Below are positions 34,601-47,213 of a DNA stretch of 64,000 bases, piece after piece (the stretch's first letter is position 1; every line of letters starts with the position of its first letter). The DNA comes from Hofstenia miamia (taxonomy: Eukaryota > Xenacoelomorpha > Acoela). The position numbers and the translations under genes were made by a program. Under the pieces are notes generated by a model. The model made no database searches. It saw only the letters and a list, made by a program, of their open reading frames with translations, and had not been told where the DNA came from. The stretch lies in NCBI GenBank assembly GCA_004352715.1, contig SCFE01000109.1, positions 234,459 to 298,458 on the forward strand, written 5' to 3'.

Positions 34601-36258
34601 ATGTAATAGTTCAATCTTGCCCTTTTGTAGTATTATTCTATCGCGTAATCAGTGTTCTATTTTTAACAGTCGATTATGTTTGGGTTATACTTGATGCTTT
34701 AATTAAACTTCAGTTAAGTAATTGTTTCTTAAAATAGTCAACAATTAGCTTTTACTACATTTTCCATTTTCAAAGAGGGTTCCAATGATTTACGACTATT
34801 AAAAACTCAATCTAGTGAATCTATCCTCAAGATTTGAACTACTGGGCCTAATTTTCCTAGTCACTAGTGTAGTGGTAGCTTGGTTGATTTATTTCGCATA
34901 TCACATTTTTTGACTTAGAGTGGGAAGCTTGAAATGATACGATGAAAACAATTAATTAAATTCGGAGACTGATGTCACGCCTACCTACCCTTGTCTTTCT
35001 TCTCAAGTGCGTAAAGAGCTACTACAATGGCGTTAAATAGGATTAAATAAATACTTCGGTTTTATTCATTTGATAACATGTCTTAATTGACGAAAATTTA
35101 ATGGAATCGCGTTTCTAAACAAAAATAGTGTAGTCTCTAAAATTTTCAATCATAGTATTGTAGTAAATTGCCACGTGTCTCACATTGGTATCAATGTGTA
35201 TTATTGCTGAATCATCAATGGGCAAATAGGCATGAGAAGCAATCTTGGAAAATATTTCTTGAATGCCATTAATTTATGCAAACGATTTTGGTGGTTTTTA
35301 AATTCTTATAAATAAATGATCGATCTGTTGCTACAATGGAATTGATTATGATATTCGGCATGTAATACACAACACAATATTTTCAAATAAGCGAGAGTTT
35401 ACCGTAGAAAATTCTTTTGATAACAAAGCGAAGACGAAATGAAATATTGCAGGATTCTAAACTTAGTTTATTGTTCTACTGAAATATGTATAACGCCTAA
35501 CTTTTGTTGTTGCTAAATAAAGGATGAAGGTGTAACGTAAAGCAGTTGGTGGTTATAGATGATATCGTGGTATACAAATAATACAATGCATATGTATCTG
35601 TATCTGTGAGTATAATTTCGGCGACAGATTTTCAAAAATGGAATTCCTTCCCACAAAACTTTCCGGATTTTGTTCGATTAATGTATTGGCCTTTTTATAG
35701 AAATTGTGATATAATCCATTCTTGATCTATTTTTCAAAACGTTTGGAAAGGACACGCGCGTAGGTTCAAAAGCTTTGAGTAAATTGTCAACATTGTATGT
35801 TTTAATTTGAAATTCAACCGTCAATTTCGTCATTAACAAAGACAAACCTGTAATTATCGTTAATGAATGAATAATCTACCTTGTTATTTGAAATGCTATC
35901 ACACGAGATGTTTAGCATCCAACAATAAAAGTACATCAAACAAAGCAATTGAAATAGAGCACTATACATTTAGCAATTATGTGGTTTGATTATTCAGTAC
36001 TGTGTCATGGTGTTTAAATTTATACATTTCTTAAATGGCACTCTTGCCAACAATGTTTGTGTGATTAGTTTGCCATTATTAAGAGAAATTAACATCGAAA
36101 TGTCAATAGTTCTAAAATCGTTTGTTTATTCGGAGATTGTAATTTTAATCCAATTCTAATTTAATGATGTTTATCAATATTTTCGCAAAAAGTTATTACT
36201 TAATTGCTTTGATTCTACCGACAGTTTTATGGTAATCAATTTGTATTTTTGTTAATAA
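31610..36258. other. Intergenic between eIF3J and SIK, two CRE octamers
   Basis: No gene is recognised. TGACGTCA occurs at 32288-32295 and 32386-32393, 98 bases apart, with an ACGTCAT half site near 32272. A G-rich patch (33318-33380) and the short open frames nearby carry no known domain. Confidence 0.4.
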
Positions 36259-36261
36259 TAA

Positions 36262-36672
36262 AGTAGCTTACGCACTTACAACTTTGCGCGCAACTTTTTG
36301 GGTAATTATAAAGTTCACAGCAAAAATATTTTGCGTACACACTTCCAACTTTGTGCACAACTTTTTCGTTGAATTCTATTTATTGCAATTTTTAAAAATT
36401 ACATCTATTACTCTAGTAAAATTTACTACAAACAATACAATCAAGCAGTCTGAAGAAAGCAGACCTCGTTTTGAAAGGATTTTGCGTAATTTTAATCAGT
36501 TATGTAAATAATAATGCGCGGTTAAATTCTTTCTCTGTGAGAATTGACAAAATCGTAATTATGAATTAAAAGTTCACAACAAAGTTGGAATCGCATACAC
36601 ACTACTTACAACTTTTCGTGTGCGCCTCATTAAATCAAGAAAGGTTGCGCGCAAAGTTGTGTGTACGCTACT
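36262..36672. mobile_element. MITE with 3-bp TAA target duplication (411 bp)
   Basis: The left end AGTAGCTTACGCAC... and the right end, read in reverse as AGTAGCGTACACAC..., form imperfect terminal inverted repeats of about 30 bp, both ending ACTTTGCGCGCAAC. TAA flanks both sides (36259-36261 and 36673-36675), the duplication size and sequence preferred by PIF/Harbinger elements. Internal copies of the ACTTTGTGCACAAC and CAACAAAGTTG words repeat the terminal motif. There is no coding capacity. Confidence 0.75.
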
Positions 36673-36679
36673 TAAGAGA

Positions 36680-39539
36680 ATTTAGGTTTTGGCAGTAGTC
36701 GAGCTAGAATTTTCAAGGCCTCAACCTATATGGTTTTGCCACATATTTGATGTAAATTAAACTGCTTTTTATGAGTATGCTGCTATGTTGACATTTGAAA
36801 TTCCGTACATTTTGTCTATATGTGTATCTGTCTTTTGTCAGTTATATATGACGCTAAGTTACAACATGACGATATGTCTAAGTGCAACAAAGAATGAATT
36901 AGGGTGAATTTTCTATGACAATGTGCAATATTTCAACAAATTAAAAATTTTTAAATATTCACTTTCCAAAATATGAAATTAGATTTATTATAATCATGAA
37001 ATTAATATACATAAATATCTAACATTTATATTGTGTGTTTTTTGGAATATTTCTTCAAGTAATACATTTTAAAGAACAATGAGGGTGAAACGTAAAGCAT
37101 ATTGAGCTCGTCCCCGGGTAAACATTTTTGTAATCGAAATCGAGTTCAAACTATCGAGGTTGCATCTAAGATTTTATTTATTATTATTCTTTTAGTCCAA
37201 ATTATTTTGGCTGTTATATTTTTTGTTCGTTTGTTTTATCAATGCTTTAGATTCTAAATTCAGTAGGAGAAATATTTTGTTGTAATATTGCATCTGTGTA
37301 ACTATGTTAGCAATTCGATTGATATAATTTTTTTATTTTCTTTAACTTCATTTAGTGAGAATATCAGGAACATAAATTCCAAAATTTCAACTTTTATTGA
37401 CGAATCCTTCCACAATAGAGTTGGTTGACAAAATATGAGGTTGCTTAAGATATTATTTTGTTTTATGCATTTTTTCAGTTTTGTTTTTCAATCAAGAACG
37501 AGTTGCTTAACTTTTGTAACATTTAGAATAACAAAGTTATTCTAAAAAAAATTATAGAAAATTCAAGCTCTGACCAATGAACGTTAGCCATAAATAAGTT
37601 TTCTGTTTTCTATTTTTTAAATAATTTTAAATAAGAATATAGCTTGACCATTAGCACATTAGCAAAGAGTCGCTAAGTTTTTCGTGAATAATTTAAATGC
37701 GATGGGAAGAAGTGCGACATACCGATTCCCGATTCATATTAAAATTACGTCAGAGGTTAATTCTAAATGACAGTCCGACTAATGAACTTGCGTCAATTGT
37801 TAATCTAATGAGACGTATCCGTGTCATTTTATCATTCCGGGAAATGCGTTTTGTCATCAATATCATATTTTAATACAGGAACAGTGTGATTTAGTAGATT
37901 CTCTCCTGCTGTATTACATAGAATGCATCCGAAGACTCTCCATCCACCTACTTGACAATGGTTGCTGTTTTCACGACGCACTTTTATTCTGTCTATAATC
38001 GATTGTCACGATATTTATCGGAAGTGGCCATTTCCGCTGCTTAGTTGTAATGTACATAGTTGTTGAATACTTACAGTACAAATTTCGTAATAGTATTCGT
38101 GTAATGTTCTCTATTAACCATTTACGCTTGATTGCTTCTTAGTACTTTACCGGTTGTTAGTGTTGACGTCTGTTGCGCTGGAAACAATTTCCTTGGGAAA
38201 TTCATTCATTGATTTTAATAATTTTGCTTATATTTTATTGTGATTTTTCAATTCATAATGAAAAAATGGTTTTATGATTTTTGAAATGTAAAGGTTTAAT
38301 CGTAATTGCAGAATCTAAGGTAAATGTGGGTGACAACATAATGACTTCACAGGGCAAAGACATACAACATTTTACACTGGCATTTTCAAATTGTGTAAAA
38401 TCATTTTTTGGAGATTAAAAACTAGTAAATCATTACAAACGATTAACGCATATTTTTATACATTTTAGCAACTTCAAATATCAAGTGCAAATTATAATCA
38501 AAACTTGCTGTTATTGAATAATAGTTATTCGTATAACATTTAATAGAAATCAATCAATTTACAATATTAATCTGATTGCAATGTCGACTCAATGTGAAAC
38601 TTGCTCACTACTTTGCCTTGTCACGACATTGGTCGAAATTTATAAAAAAAAATTAGATTGATGAAATTTTTGAAAAATATATGTTGACCATGCTTTTTTC
38701 TTTAAAAATTTCCTATTTTCACAATTTTCTTGGGACATACATTGATACAAGCATATATTAATCTCTGAAATAATTATATCCAATTTTGAACATTTCATTT
38801 CCAAATCTCTCCTCGACGTCAACCATGTTCACGGCTTTCAGAAACACTATTCTAAGTTACAGTCTCGAACCAGTTATGAATTCAACATTTTAATACGGTT
38901 TGAACAAATTATACACAACCATGCAATAAAAAAACATTCTCTATAATATACCTATGTAATTTGTCTTAACGTAAAAGGACGATGGACTTTGCGTCCATTT
39001 GTAATAGCTTGTTGCTTTGTGCGAATGCCCTCACTATTGAACTTTAAACAGCTAAGTGCCGTTGCTTGACATTTTCTATTTTATTGATTACACTCAGGTT
39101 GTGTTAAAAGAACACTTATAGCATTTTAAGCAATTCCTCTTTAAATAATGTGTAATTTAATTCAAGAAAGTCGTTATTTTGTTTTATATAGTATATTATA
39201 TGAATATTTATATACTTAGAATTTATAGGTTGTTAATATACAATCAACTTTTTATGTGTTTGATATATTTTCAAGAATACGCATTTTTTAGAATATAATT
39301 TTAATGAATTTTATTCCTTGCTACAACGAATTCTCCAACAATGATATGTTTAATACAATGGTTAAAATCTCATTTTTTGTAGTTTTAAGGTCAACACAAT
39401 GCTTCACGTGCACATGTAGTGCGGTTTGTACAAGTATCTATTCTTAATTAATTTTTGAAAGCATTAAAATGTCGAGTTTTTGTCTATGATTTAGTTTTTT
39501 TGTAAATGGTTTGTATTAAATTTTATGACAACATTATTT
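36680..39539. other. Region upstream of SIK, no gene recognised
   Basis: AT-rich sequence that should contain the SIK promoter. There is no obvious TATA or initiator placement that I can defend. ACGTCA half sites lie near 37747 and 38818. Confidence 0.35.
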
Positions 39540-39541
39540 AG
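39526..39541 (+). promoter_or_regulatory. Possible 3' splice acceptor before the SIK start
   Basis: ACAACATTATTTAG ends 16 nt before the SIK ATG and reads as a plausible acceptor. If used, the mRNA gains a 5' non-coding exon or a trans-spliced leader. Acceptor-like sequence is common in AT-rich DNA, so this is tentative. Confidence 0.35.
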
Positions 39542-39557
39542 CATCTACTGAGACGTG

Positions 39558-42209
39558 ATGTCAAATCCTAGTCACAAACCACATCAGAAAGGTCACATTC
39601 GCGTTGGATTCTATGACATTGGAAAAACAATTGGTAAAGGTAACTTCGCTGTTGTGAAGCAAGCAAAACATCGCATTACCAAATCTAGAGTTGCCCTCAA
39701 AATTATTGATAAATCACAGTTGGATCAATCAGACTTAAAGAAAACTTATCGCGAAATTGATATCATGAAAAAACTTTCACATCCCCACGTAATCAGACTC
39801 TATCAAGTAATGGAGACAACGAACATGTTATATTTAGTCACAGAACATGCTAGTAATGGTGAACTTTTTGACTTTTTAGCAAACAGGGGTCGCATGAAAG
39901 AGGTTGATGCACGAAAAACCTTTTGGCAAATATTTTCGGCTGTAGAGTATTGTCATGCTAAAGGAATAGTACATAGAGATCTGAAAGTTGAAAATTTGCT
40001 ATTTGATAAATTCTGGAATATTAAAATTGCGGATTTTGGTTTTTCAAATTTCTTCGCTTTTGGTGATTTGCTAGACACGTGGTGCGGGTCACCACCATAT
40101 GCTGCGCCTGAAATCTTCGCTGGTTTGAAGTATGATGGTGAAAAGCTAGACATTTGGAGCATGGGAGTGATTTTGTATGTCTTAGTTTGTGGATCATTAC
40201 CATTTGATGGTGAATATTTATCAGATCTGCAGCAAAAGGTAATTGCAGGGCGATTCAGAATACCTTACTTTTTATCATCTAAATGTGAAAATTTAATTAG
40301 AAAAATGCTAGTTACTGATCCTGTGAAGCGTTACACAATGTCTCAAATTAAAAACCACCCATGGATGCAAAGTGATCTTGAACTTGCCCATAAGTACTCT
40401 GCGATTAATGTAAGGAGTAACTATGACAATCTAGACCCATTGGAACTCAACGAAATGGTTCTTAATGTGATGAATAAATTAGGTGTTTCACCTGCAAAAA
40501 CACAGGATTCCATAAAACAGCAGAAATTTGACAATTTTTATGCCATCTATTATCTATTAATTGAAAGGTTAAAGTCTTCTGGTCAACTCTCAGTGGAAGT
40601 GCAGAGATCTAACGTTTCTTTTGAAAGTAATATTGTCAAGCGCAATACAGAGTGTACAGAACCTTTGGAACAAGAATATCAGAAAAAATATGCCCCTGGT
40701 CCGTCTATAGACGAAGGTCTTGGTTCTGACATGTCCTTTGAATCTGACATTACTTCTGGCTCATCGGTTTTTGGGTCTACGAACGCAGTTTTCACAAAAG
40801 AAGCTTCTTTGGATTCCCAAATGAAGCCTATACAAGAAGATCCTACTGATGAATCCCTTGATCTCTCTGCTAGAGATTTCATGTGTGGTAATAAATATGT
40901 GTTAAGCAGTATAGATTCTCAAGTTGGTAGTGATTATTCTGTTGATATTGAATCAATATTACCCGATCCCGCCAAAAACCTACGACCTCCAATGCAGTTA
41001 ATTGCCTCTACAAGCTCAACCAACTCGTCATTAGATGAGGGAAAAGATGGATTCTCAAACATGTTAATGAGTCTATCAGGTCACAGCAATTTTAGCAGTT
41101 TGGAATCACAAGCATCTGAATTTTCATCAAATGTTTCTTTAGGACCTAGTGACATTTCCAATAATAACTACGAACGAAGACCACCACTTGTTCACCAAAA
41201 TTCCATCAGCAATTTAGTTGGCCGGCGAGCTTCGGAAAGTAATATATCTTTGCAAAGTGGCAGTTGTAATGATGTATCAACAGAACCAATTTCACACGGC
41301 TTGTTAAAACACCATAATGCTCCTTTACCAAATATTCATCAGACATGCTTGCAAGAAGCATTAGCAAATATCCCATTTTATCCCAATATAGCCCATTTAA
41401 AAAATGAAGTAAATCATGTCAATTCAGCACCTGGTAGTCCTCATGTGCCAAAACGTACATTGCCAAGAAGTTCTTGTTGTCGAGAAATATCACCAGATCC
41501 TCCCTCTATTGCTTCACCTTGTCACTTGCCTCATCCGGAGTTCTTACCAAAACCTCATAGTTTTGACGAATCCCAATGCTATTATGATAAACAGAATGAA
41601 GTTTATGTAAGAGCAGATGGTGTTACCGTTTCAGCATTGTCAGATGTGTATCCTAAGAAACAAAGAAGTCTTGATGATCGAGAACAACAGCAACCTTTTG
41701 AAGATCCTCGAGGCTCGTCACATGGAAAATTAGTTAAAACCAGAGGTATTCGTGAAGCCAGCGCTCCTCATCACAGACAGGGACAGCAAAGTTACAGTCG
41801 GTTAAAATCCAAACGCCAAACGCTACAACGCCAAACGACCATGAATCAAGCTTTCCCCTACAGACTCGAAAGGCAAGTTAGTGAAACTGTGTGCTCGGAT
41901 GTTCACGGTGAATCGGCACAACCAAATGAAGTGAATACCTTGTTTCAGCAATTGAACATTGGTCTTCAGCATCCACCTCAGTATCCTTCACCTCCCCTTC
42001 TATCGCATCACTCGAACAGCAGCAAAACTATGGGCAGTATACCTCGAATTTCATTGGAAGATCCCAATGGGTCTCTCAAGTTTCCAAACTCACCTCTTGC
42101 CCGTGAATTGTTTACGTACAGTGGGCAGTTGATGGGAGAAACATACGATATTAGTCCGCAGTCTTCTCCCACCCACCATCCGAGTAACGAGGAAACAATG
42201 GACATGTAG
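39558..42209 (+). CDS. sik: Salt-inducible kinase (SIK family), single exon, 883 aa
   Basis: Ser/Thr kinase of the AMPK-related SIK family, which phosphorylates CRTC coactivators and class IIa HDACs downstream of LKB1. Start: ATG at 39558; the in-frame GTG before it is not a eukaryotic start. Kinase domain about residues 19-271: GKGNFAVV loop, Lys48 (VALK), Glu66, HRDLK (Asp141), DFG (Asp159), and activation loop [13 protein letters not shown] whose Thr174 is the LKB1 site. A UBA domain follows (about 292-338). The long Ser-rich tail holds PSIDEGLG (about 382) and GRRASES (Ser559), which matches the PKA/14-3-3 site of vertebrate SIK1/SIK2. The length lies between SIK1 (about 780) and SIK2 (about 926). 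The whole coding region has no intron, whereas vertebrate SIKs have many. No stops or frameshifts, so it is likely functional. Paralogue assignment (SIK1/2 versus SIK3) is unresolved. Confidence 0.95.
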   Translation: MSNPSHKPHQKGHIRVGFYDIGKTIGKGNFAVVKQAKHRITKSRVALKIIDKSQLDQSDLKKTYREIDIMKKLSHPHVIRLYQVMETTNMLYLVTEHASNGELFDFLANRGRMKEVDARKTFWQIFSAVEYCHAKGIVHRDLKVENLLFDKFWNIKIADFGFSNFFAFGDLLDTWCGSPPYAAPEIFAGLKYDGEKLDIWSMGVILYVLVCGSLPFDGEYLSDLQQKVIAGRFRIPYFLSSKCENLIRKMLVTDPVKRYTMSQIKNHPWMQSDLELAHKYSAINVRSNYDNLDPLELNEMVLNVMNKLGVSPAKTQDSIKQQKFDNFYAIYYLLIERLKSSGQLSVEVQRSNVSFESNIVKRNTECTEPLEQEYQKKYAPGPSIDEGLGSDMSFESDITSGSSVFGSTNAVFTKEASLDSQMKPIQEDPTDESLDLSARDFMCGNKYVLSSIDSQVGSDYSVDIESILPDPAKNLRPPMQLIASTSSTNSSLDEGKDGFSNMLMSLSGHSNFSSLESQASEFSSNVSLGPSDISNNNYERRPPLVHQNSISNLVGRRASESNISLQSGSCNDVSTEPISHGLLKHHNAPLPNIHQTCLQEALANIPFYPNIAHLKNEVNHVNSAPGSPHVPKRTLPRSSCCREISPDPPSIASPCHLPHPEFLPKPHSFDESQCYYDKQNEVYVRADGVTVSALSDVYPKKQRSLDDREQQQPFEDPRGSSHGKLVKTRGIREASAPHHRQGQQSYSRLKSKRQTLQRQTTMNQAFPYRLERQVSETVCSDVHGESAQPNEVNTLFQQLNIGLQHPPQYPSPPLLSHHSNSSKTMGSIPRISLEDPNGSLKFPNSPLARELFTYSGQLMGETYDISPQSSPTHHPSNEETMDM

Positions 42210-42438
42210 AGAGTTATATTCGTTTTTAGTTTGGAATGTCACAGGTTCGCGAATTTTTGTATGCGATATGACATCTTTATTGCTCTATGTCCGTCCAAAT
42301 CTATTGCAGTAATGTCTTTACTTAATTTCACAATTATGCCTATAGTGAAGCAATTCGTCACACTTTGTCAAAGGGTTGTATTTTTAATTATTAGCTAATT
42401 AAAGTATTTTGTTTAATTGAAAGCCAGCTGGCTGGCCA

Positions 42439-42444
42439 ATAAAT
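42439..42444 (+). terminator. Likely SIK polyadenylation signal
   Basis: AATAAA 230 bases after the SIK stop, followed by a T-rich stretch (CGTTTTTTCTTTT), as expected downstream of a cleavage site. Confidence 0.55.
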
Positions 42445-42459
42445 TCATGCTTTCGTTTT

Positions 42460-44820
42460 TTCTTTTCACACATATATTTTATTATATCTTCGTTTTTTGA
42501 TATTAGAAAATCATTTTTCATTGCATTATATTATAATTCAGGTCATATACATTTTTAGTGTGCCATGTTTTTTATTCCTTTGATTAACTTATATGGTTTA
42601 TATATCAGACTTGTCAACGAGCCGAGCCGAGCTTAAGCAGAGTATTGGATATACAACGAGCCGTTTTTAAGCAAACCAAATTTATAGTGCTGCTTGTTAA
42701 TTTGATCTATATCTGCGGGTGTGTTACATGTACACAAGTATGTGTGTATAGAGTTATAGCAGTCAAAATTTGAAATGAAGTTACAAGGAAAATGTCAAAG
42801 TAGAATAAAAACGGCCATTCTTTTTTATAAGTCAATTACTTGTTTGCACAAGAACAATTCTTTGTAATAAATTAATTATATGTTAGTACCAATTCTTGTT
42901 CGTTTCCTATTTTCAGTTTTTAATTTGTAGATACTTGTTGTAGTCCAATATTTGGCCAAAATTTTCATATAAATAATGAGAATGTTTCACATTTATAAGT
43001 TATATTACACAATAGAAATTCAGTTTTTATCAAATCGAATTCTTTCCGCATCTCAATTTAACCCTAAATGTAGTTATGACTAATATTTGTAATTAAAATT
43101 AATAAAAAAACGTGATTTATATTTATATCTTTACCTCGTCTATTGTTTTCAGTAATCAATTGAATCGGTAAATATTTCGAAGCAGTTTGCAAGGTAATTT
43201 TAAAACGAATAGCATTTAATGCTGACGTCATAGCTTGTGTTGATTGAGACTTCCTCTTTATTTCGTTAATCTTTTGCATCGATGATTGCTGCGTAATTAG
43301 AGATATCAATTGAAACGAATGTATAGTTCAAGGAATTTTAAGTTACAAATTTTGAATTTTAATTGACAAAGTTTTCAATTACCTAAACTATGTAAAATTC
43401 AACCTTTTTTACCAGTAATGCCTGGGCAGGTAAAGCCATACAGTGGTTTAAATGATTTTGATTTTTAAACCTTCAATTTAAAAAAAACCAATTTATTTAT
43501 ATATTATATTCTGTTTCATTAGATTTTCTCGGTTTAACAAATACATTAATTAAAGGGGTTTAATAAATGAATGGTTCTTGTTTTTGAGCTTTTCGCAAAT
43601 ATTCATTGGCTGTTATTTTTGATTAACGCTGCCTTTTGATGAAAATGCGTTTATATTGTTTTTTATTTTGTAATTGATTCAGAGAAAATCCAAAAGTGTT
43701 AATGACAATGAAAGTTTTCTGTGTAATAATATATTTTTATATTAATTCTTGATAGTGACGACAATTCTGTGATAAGTATCTCTTTGGGATTTATTAAATA
43801 GTCACAAATTTATTGCTAACGCTTTTTGATGCTTGATAATGCATACTTCTCCAATGACGTTTGCGGAAAGGCCGCCAATTATTGACGCACTTCTGCGCAT
43901 TTCTCGACTGCCAATGATTTGTTATTTCCATAAACACAAACTGCGCTGCCAATGACGTCAATTGTGACGCAAGTGGTCGTATTAAATAAATAAGGGAAGA
44001 GTGTTTTTTGACGATTTTATCCCATAATGTGATTGAGATTAGTTATTCTGTAACGAAATTTGTGTCTTGAATTAATTAGTTGCATCATACGCTTCCTTGC
44101 AAAATTTGCAGTTCCACAACAGATTTTCCGGCAAACCTGCAATTTCAAATTAATTTTTATCACAACTCTGTGACACATTTAATTTTAGGGACCATTATTT
44201 ATTGATTTGACACTACTTACTAATTTTGTTGTATTATTATCGGGTTATTACGAAGTAATCAGAATATTCATACTTCGACTGCCAACATTAAAAGATAAGT
44301 ATTAAAAAAGAAAATTTTAAATATGCGAACAAAGATTCATTTAATATCTATAAGTTTTGATCCCTTTACAACATATCCTTTTAAAATCTAGAAACACCTA
44401 TCCAGTATTTTTCTATATTTCGAAATGGAACTCATCTAAATTTCCCACTAAAAATTTACAATAAGTTTTAGAAATAAAATTTAGACAATAAAAAATCATA
44501 CTCGTCTTAAGAATTATATGACTATCGATTTAGTGGCTTTTTATATCTTTTTAAGCTTGTATGCATTCACTCAATTTAGGCACCATCTTTTAATAGTTAT
44601 TTTTCCAATGATTAACACTGTTTTTGCTTTTTAGTTTTAAATATTTTATTAATTTTGTTATTAGAGTTTCGTTTCTATCCTATGTACTATGAAGTTCCAC
44701 CCTAAAAATATCTTGCTAAGTATACGCATTTAAAAATTGGACAAAAAATTAAATTCCTTATGACAATTTTAATGCATTCAGAAGTTAGTTTTGCCGTACA
44801 CTTCAATATACATGCTTCTG
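42460..44820. other. Intergenic, two CRE octamers, no gene
   Basis: TGACGTCA occurs at 43223-43230 and 43953-43960. The second lies in a GC-richer patch (about 43850-43980) with repeated GCCAATGA words and further GACG half sites, which looks regulatory. GAGCCGAGC units near 42618-42665 belong to the dispersed GC-rich repeat. No coding signal. Confidence 0.4.
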
Positions 44821-44822
44821 AA

Positions 44823-44826
<4 letters not shown>

Positions 44827-44880
<54 letters not shown>
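44827..44880. repeat. (AT)n microsatellite, about 54 bp
   Basis: An uninterrupted AT dinucleotide run, longer than those in the eIF3J introns. Confidence 0.9.
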
Positions 44881-44884
<4 letters not shown>

Positions 44885-45819
44885 ATACTAAAATTTTCTC
44901 TCCGAATTCGATTTCATTGCCATTTTATATTGCATGTATCTTTGTGTAGGCGTTTTCAAGAGAACCTTTTCCGGAGGCAGACGACGGAAACTAAATTTAT
45001 GATAAAAACACTAAGAAAGTTTATTTCACAATGGTAAAAGATACGATTTTTATTAAGTTCAAATTACTTGCCCTATTGTAACATCCTGAAATTTAATTTT
45101 GTCTATTATTTTTTCATTCAGTACAAATATGAAATGGCAATTGTATAATTTTCTTCTTCGATATGGTAATCTGAACTTTAGAATTTAAGGAATTCAGTGA
45201 GGGATAATCCAAAAATAGCATCAACATATCGGTCTTAATTAGGGCGCGTAAATGTCAATAGTCCAATTTTTTCTGTCAAAAACATATTTTAATATTTGTT
45301 TAGAAATGAAAAACGCGAATTGTACAATCATTAAATTTGGTTATAAGGTCAAAAAAGTTTAAAATATTTTAATGAGTCAAAGCTTCATTTTTAGATTAAA
45401 ATTTATTTAATTAGAAAATTTCTTTATTGTTTGTAAATGCTTATCAAAATTTGAATTCAATAATTACCTACTACATTGATTTAGTAGACAATGATTCAAG
45501 TTGAACTAGATGTTCTAATACCATTCTTGAATAAAGTTTTTCGCATCTCCCCTAGTTTTTGTTAAAAAAAACCTTAGATATTTTATTTTTCATTTGTAAG
45601 CAGTACTTTAAAACAATTTTAGGCAAAACGTTCTTAGTTTAAGGCCGATATAACTTTAAAATTAGGTCAATTTTTTTTAGTTTTTAGTCAATTTTTGTTT
45701 TTTAGGTAAAAAAATATTCGCCCTATTTATATAATAATGAAATTTATTAATTTTTGAACAATCTTAATTTTTTTAACCATGGAAATAACGGTTTAAATAC
45801 TTGTATCTTCGGACCCATC

Positions 45820-46237
45820 CAGTGTTGGCCGATTTTAATCACTCGATTTAAATAATTGATTTAAATCATGATTTAAATCAAAGTTAGTTCAATTATTGAT
45901 TTAAATCAAGTACACACAAGTAGTGTATTTTAATTGTTTTGAAGTCATTGCCCTGATATTGGAATGAATTGGCAAGCTCTGAAATATTGTTTTGCATGTT
46001 TTTTTATCTTCAGTTTATTTAAAATTGATTATATTATTTTATTTCAAAAATAGTAGTATCAAAAGGATTTGTAAAATTTAATACCTTGGAAGATTGTCTT
46101 GGTAAAATTGAAATTTATATAAAAAATCCAATTTAAATAAAAAAATTCCGATTTAAATAAAAAAAACGTGATTTAAATAAAAAAATCCGATTTTTTTTGA
46201 TTTTTTAAATTTAAATCCAATTTTTTCCCGACCACTG
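45820..46237. mobile_element. hAT-type MITE, copy B (418 bp), perfect target duplication
   Basis: Begins CAGTGTTGGCCGATTTTAATC and ends TTTTTTCCCGACCACTG. It is flanked on both sides by the exact octamer GACCCATC (45812-45819 and 46238-46245). Together with CAGTG...CACTG ends this identifies a hAT-superfamily non-autonomous element. It aligns over its full length with 31190-31592, the main difference being extra ATTTAAATAAAAAA units near the right end. The perfect duplication suggests that it is the younger insertion. Confidence 0.9.
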
Positions 46238-46669
46238 GACCCATCAGATCATTTATATGAAAATAACTTCTTTAAACTTCACAAACCGCGTTTTTGTGGA
46301 TTGTGATATTTGTTTGCAAGATATCATATTTATAACAATTATTCTTCCCGCCATTATTTTGGAATAAGCTGCAAGCATTTTTATTTCTGGAAGCTTTTGA
46401 CATATTAGAAAGAAATGAGTAAAACAAATTTCACCAATAGGTTTCCCTTCAATGCATCTCAATGATGTTTGCGAACTGGGGTTAACCGAAATTGATAGAT
46501 ACTTCAAAATACAGGAAGCAAATAAATTGTTTTGTAATAGTAACAATGGTAATCGGAAAATTGCTTGCGCATATTCACTGCTGACTAAATTTGTTAATTC
46601 TGTCTTAATTTATAGTTCAAATTCCATGCCTTTGATATTTTCAGAAATTTGTGTTCCTTATAATCTGGG

Positions 46670-46810
46670 GTAGTGCCCGTGCCTAGCCCGTATGCATAAA
46701 AATTCGCCCGTTGGTTTGTCCGTGATAGAGCCCTGCGAGCCCAGTATTTCTGGCACGAGCCGAGCCTTATGCTAAAGCTCGTGAGCCCGAGCCTGGCCTG
46801 AGCCAAACCT
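46670..46810. repeat. GC-rich GAGCCCGAGCC dispersed repeat
   Basis: GAGCC/GCCCG units in a GC-rich island; related to 9830-9965 in the opposite orientation. No coding meaning. Confidence 0.45.
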
Positions 46811-47172
46811 TAATTCATATATATATATCGACTTGCTGGTTGTATTGTAAAAGTAAAAATAGTATCAGTAAAAACTATTGAATAAAAGTACACAGAAATT
46901 ATAACGAATAAATATACGGAAAAACGTTAGTGTTGGAAACTTAATAAATTAGCGTGATGTCATTCGATTTTGATTAAATATACCTTACAATATACCATTA
47001 AAATTCGTATACCATACAATAATGCGTATACATCATACAATATACCTAATATATCTCCCAACCGGACACCCGCCGACGTAGCAGCCCCCGCATGCAGTGA
47101 AATGCTATTTATTTTATTCATATTAATAGGATACATATATACGAATTTCCTATAAATAAATCATTTATATAT

Positions 47173-47177
<5 letters not shown>

Positions 47178-47213
<36 letters not shown>

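Noticed and set aside
39555-39557. GTG just before the SIK ATG as start codon
   Set aside because: It is not a normal eukaryotic start; the next codon is ATG and gives the expected SIK N-terminus.
39953-40203. Minus-strand open frames inside SIK
   Set aside because: They are shadows of the kinase coding region with no domain of their own. The same holds for the minus frames at 40679-40882 and 42008-42205.
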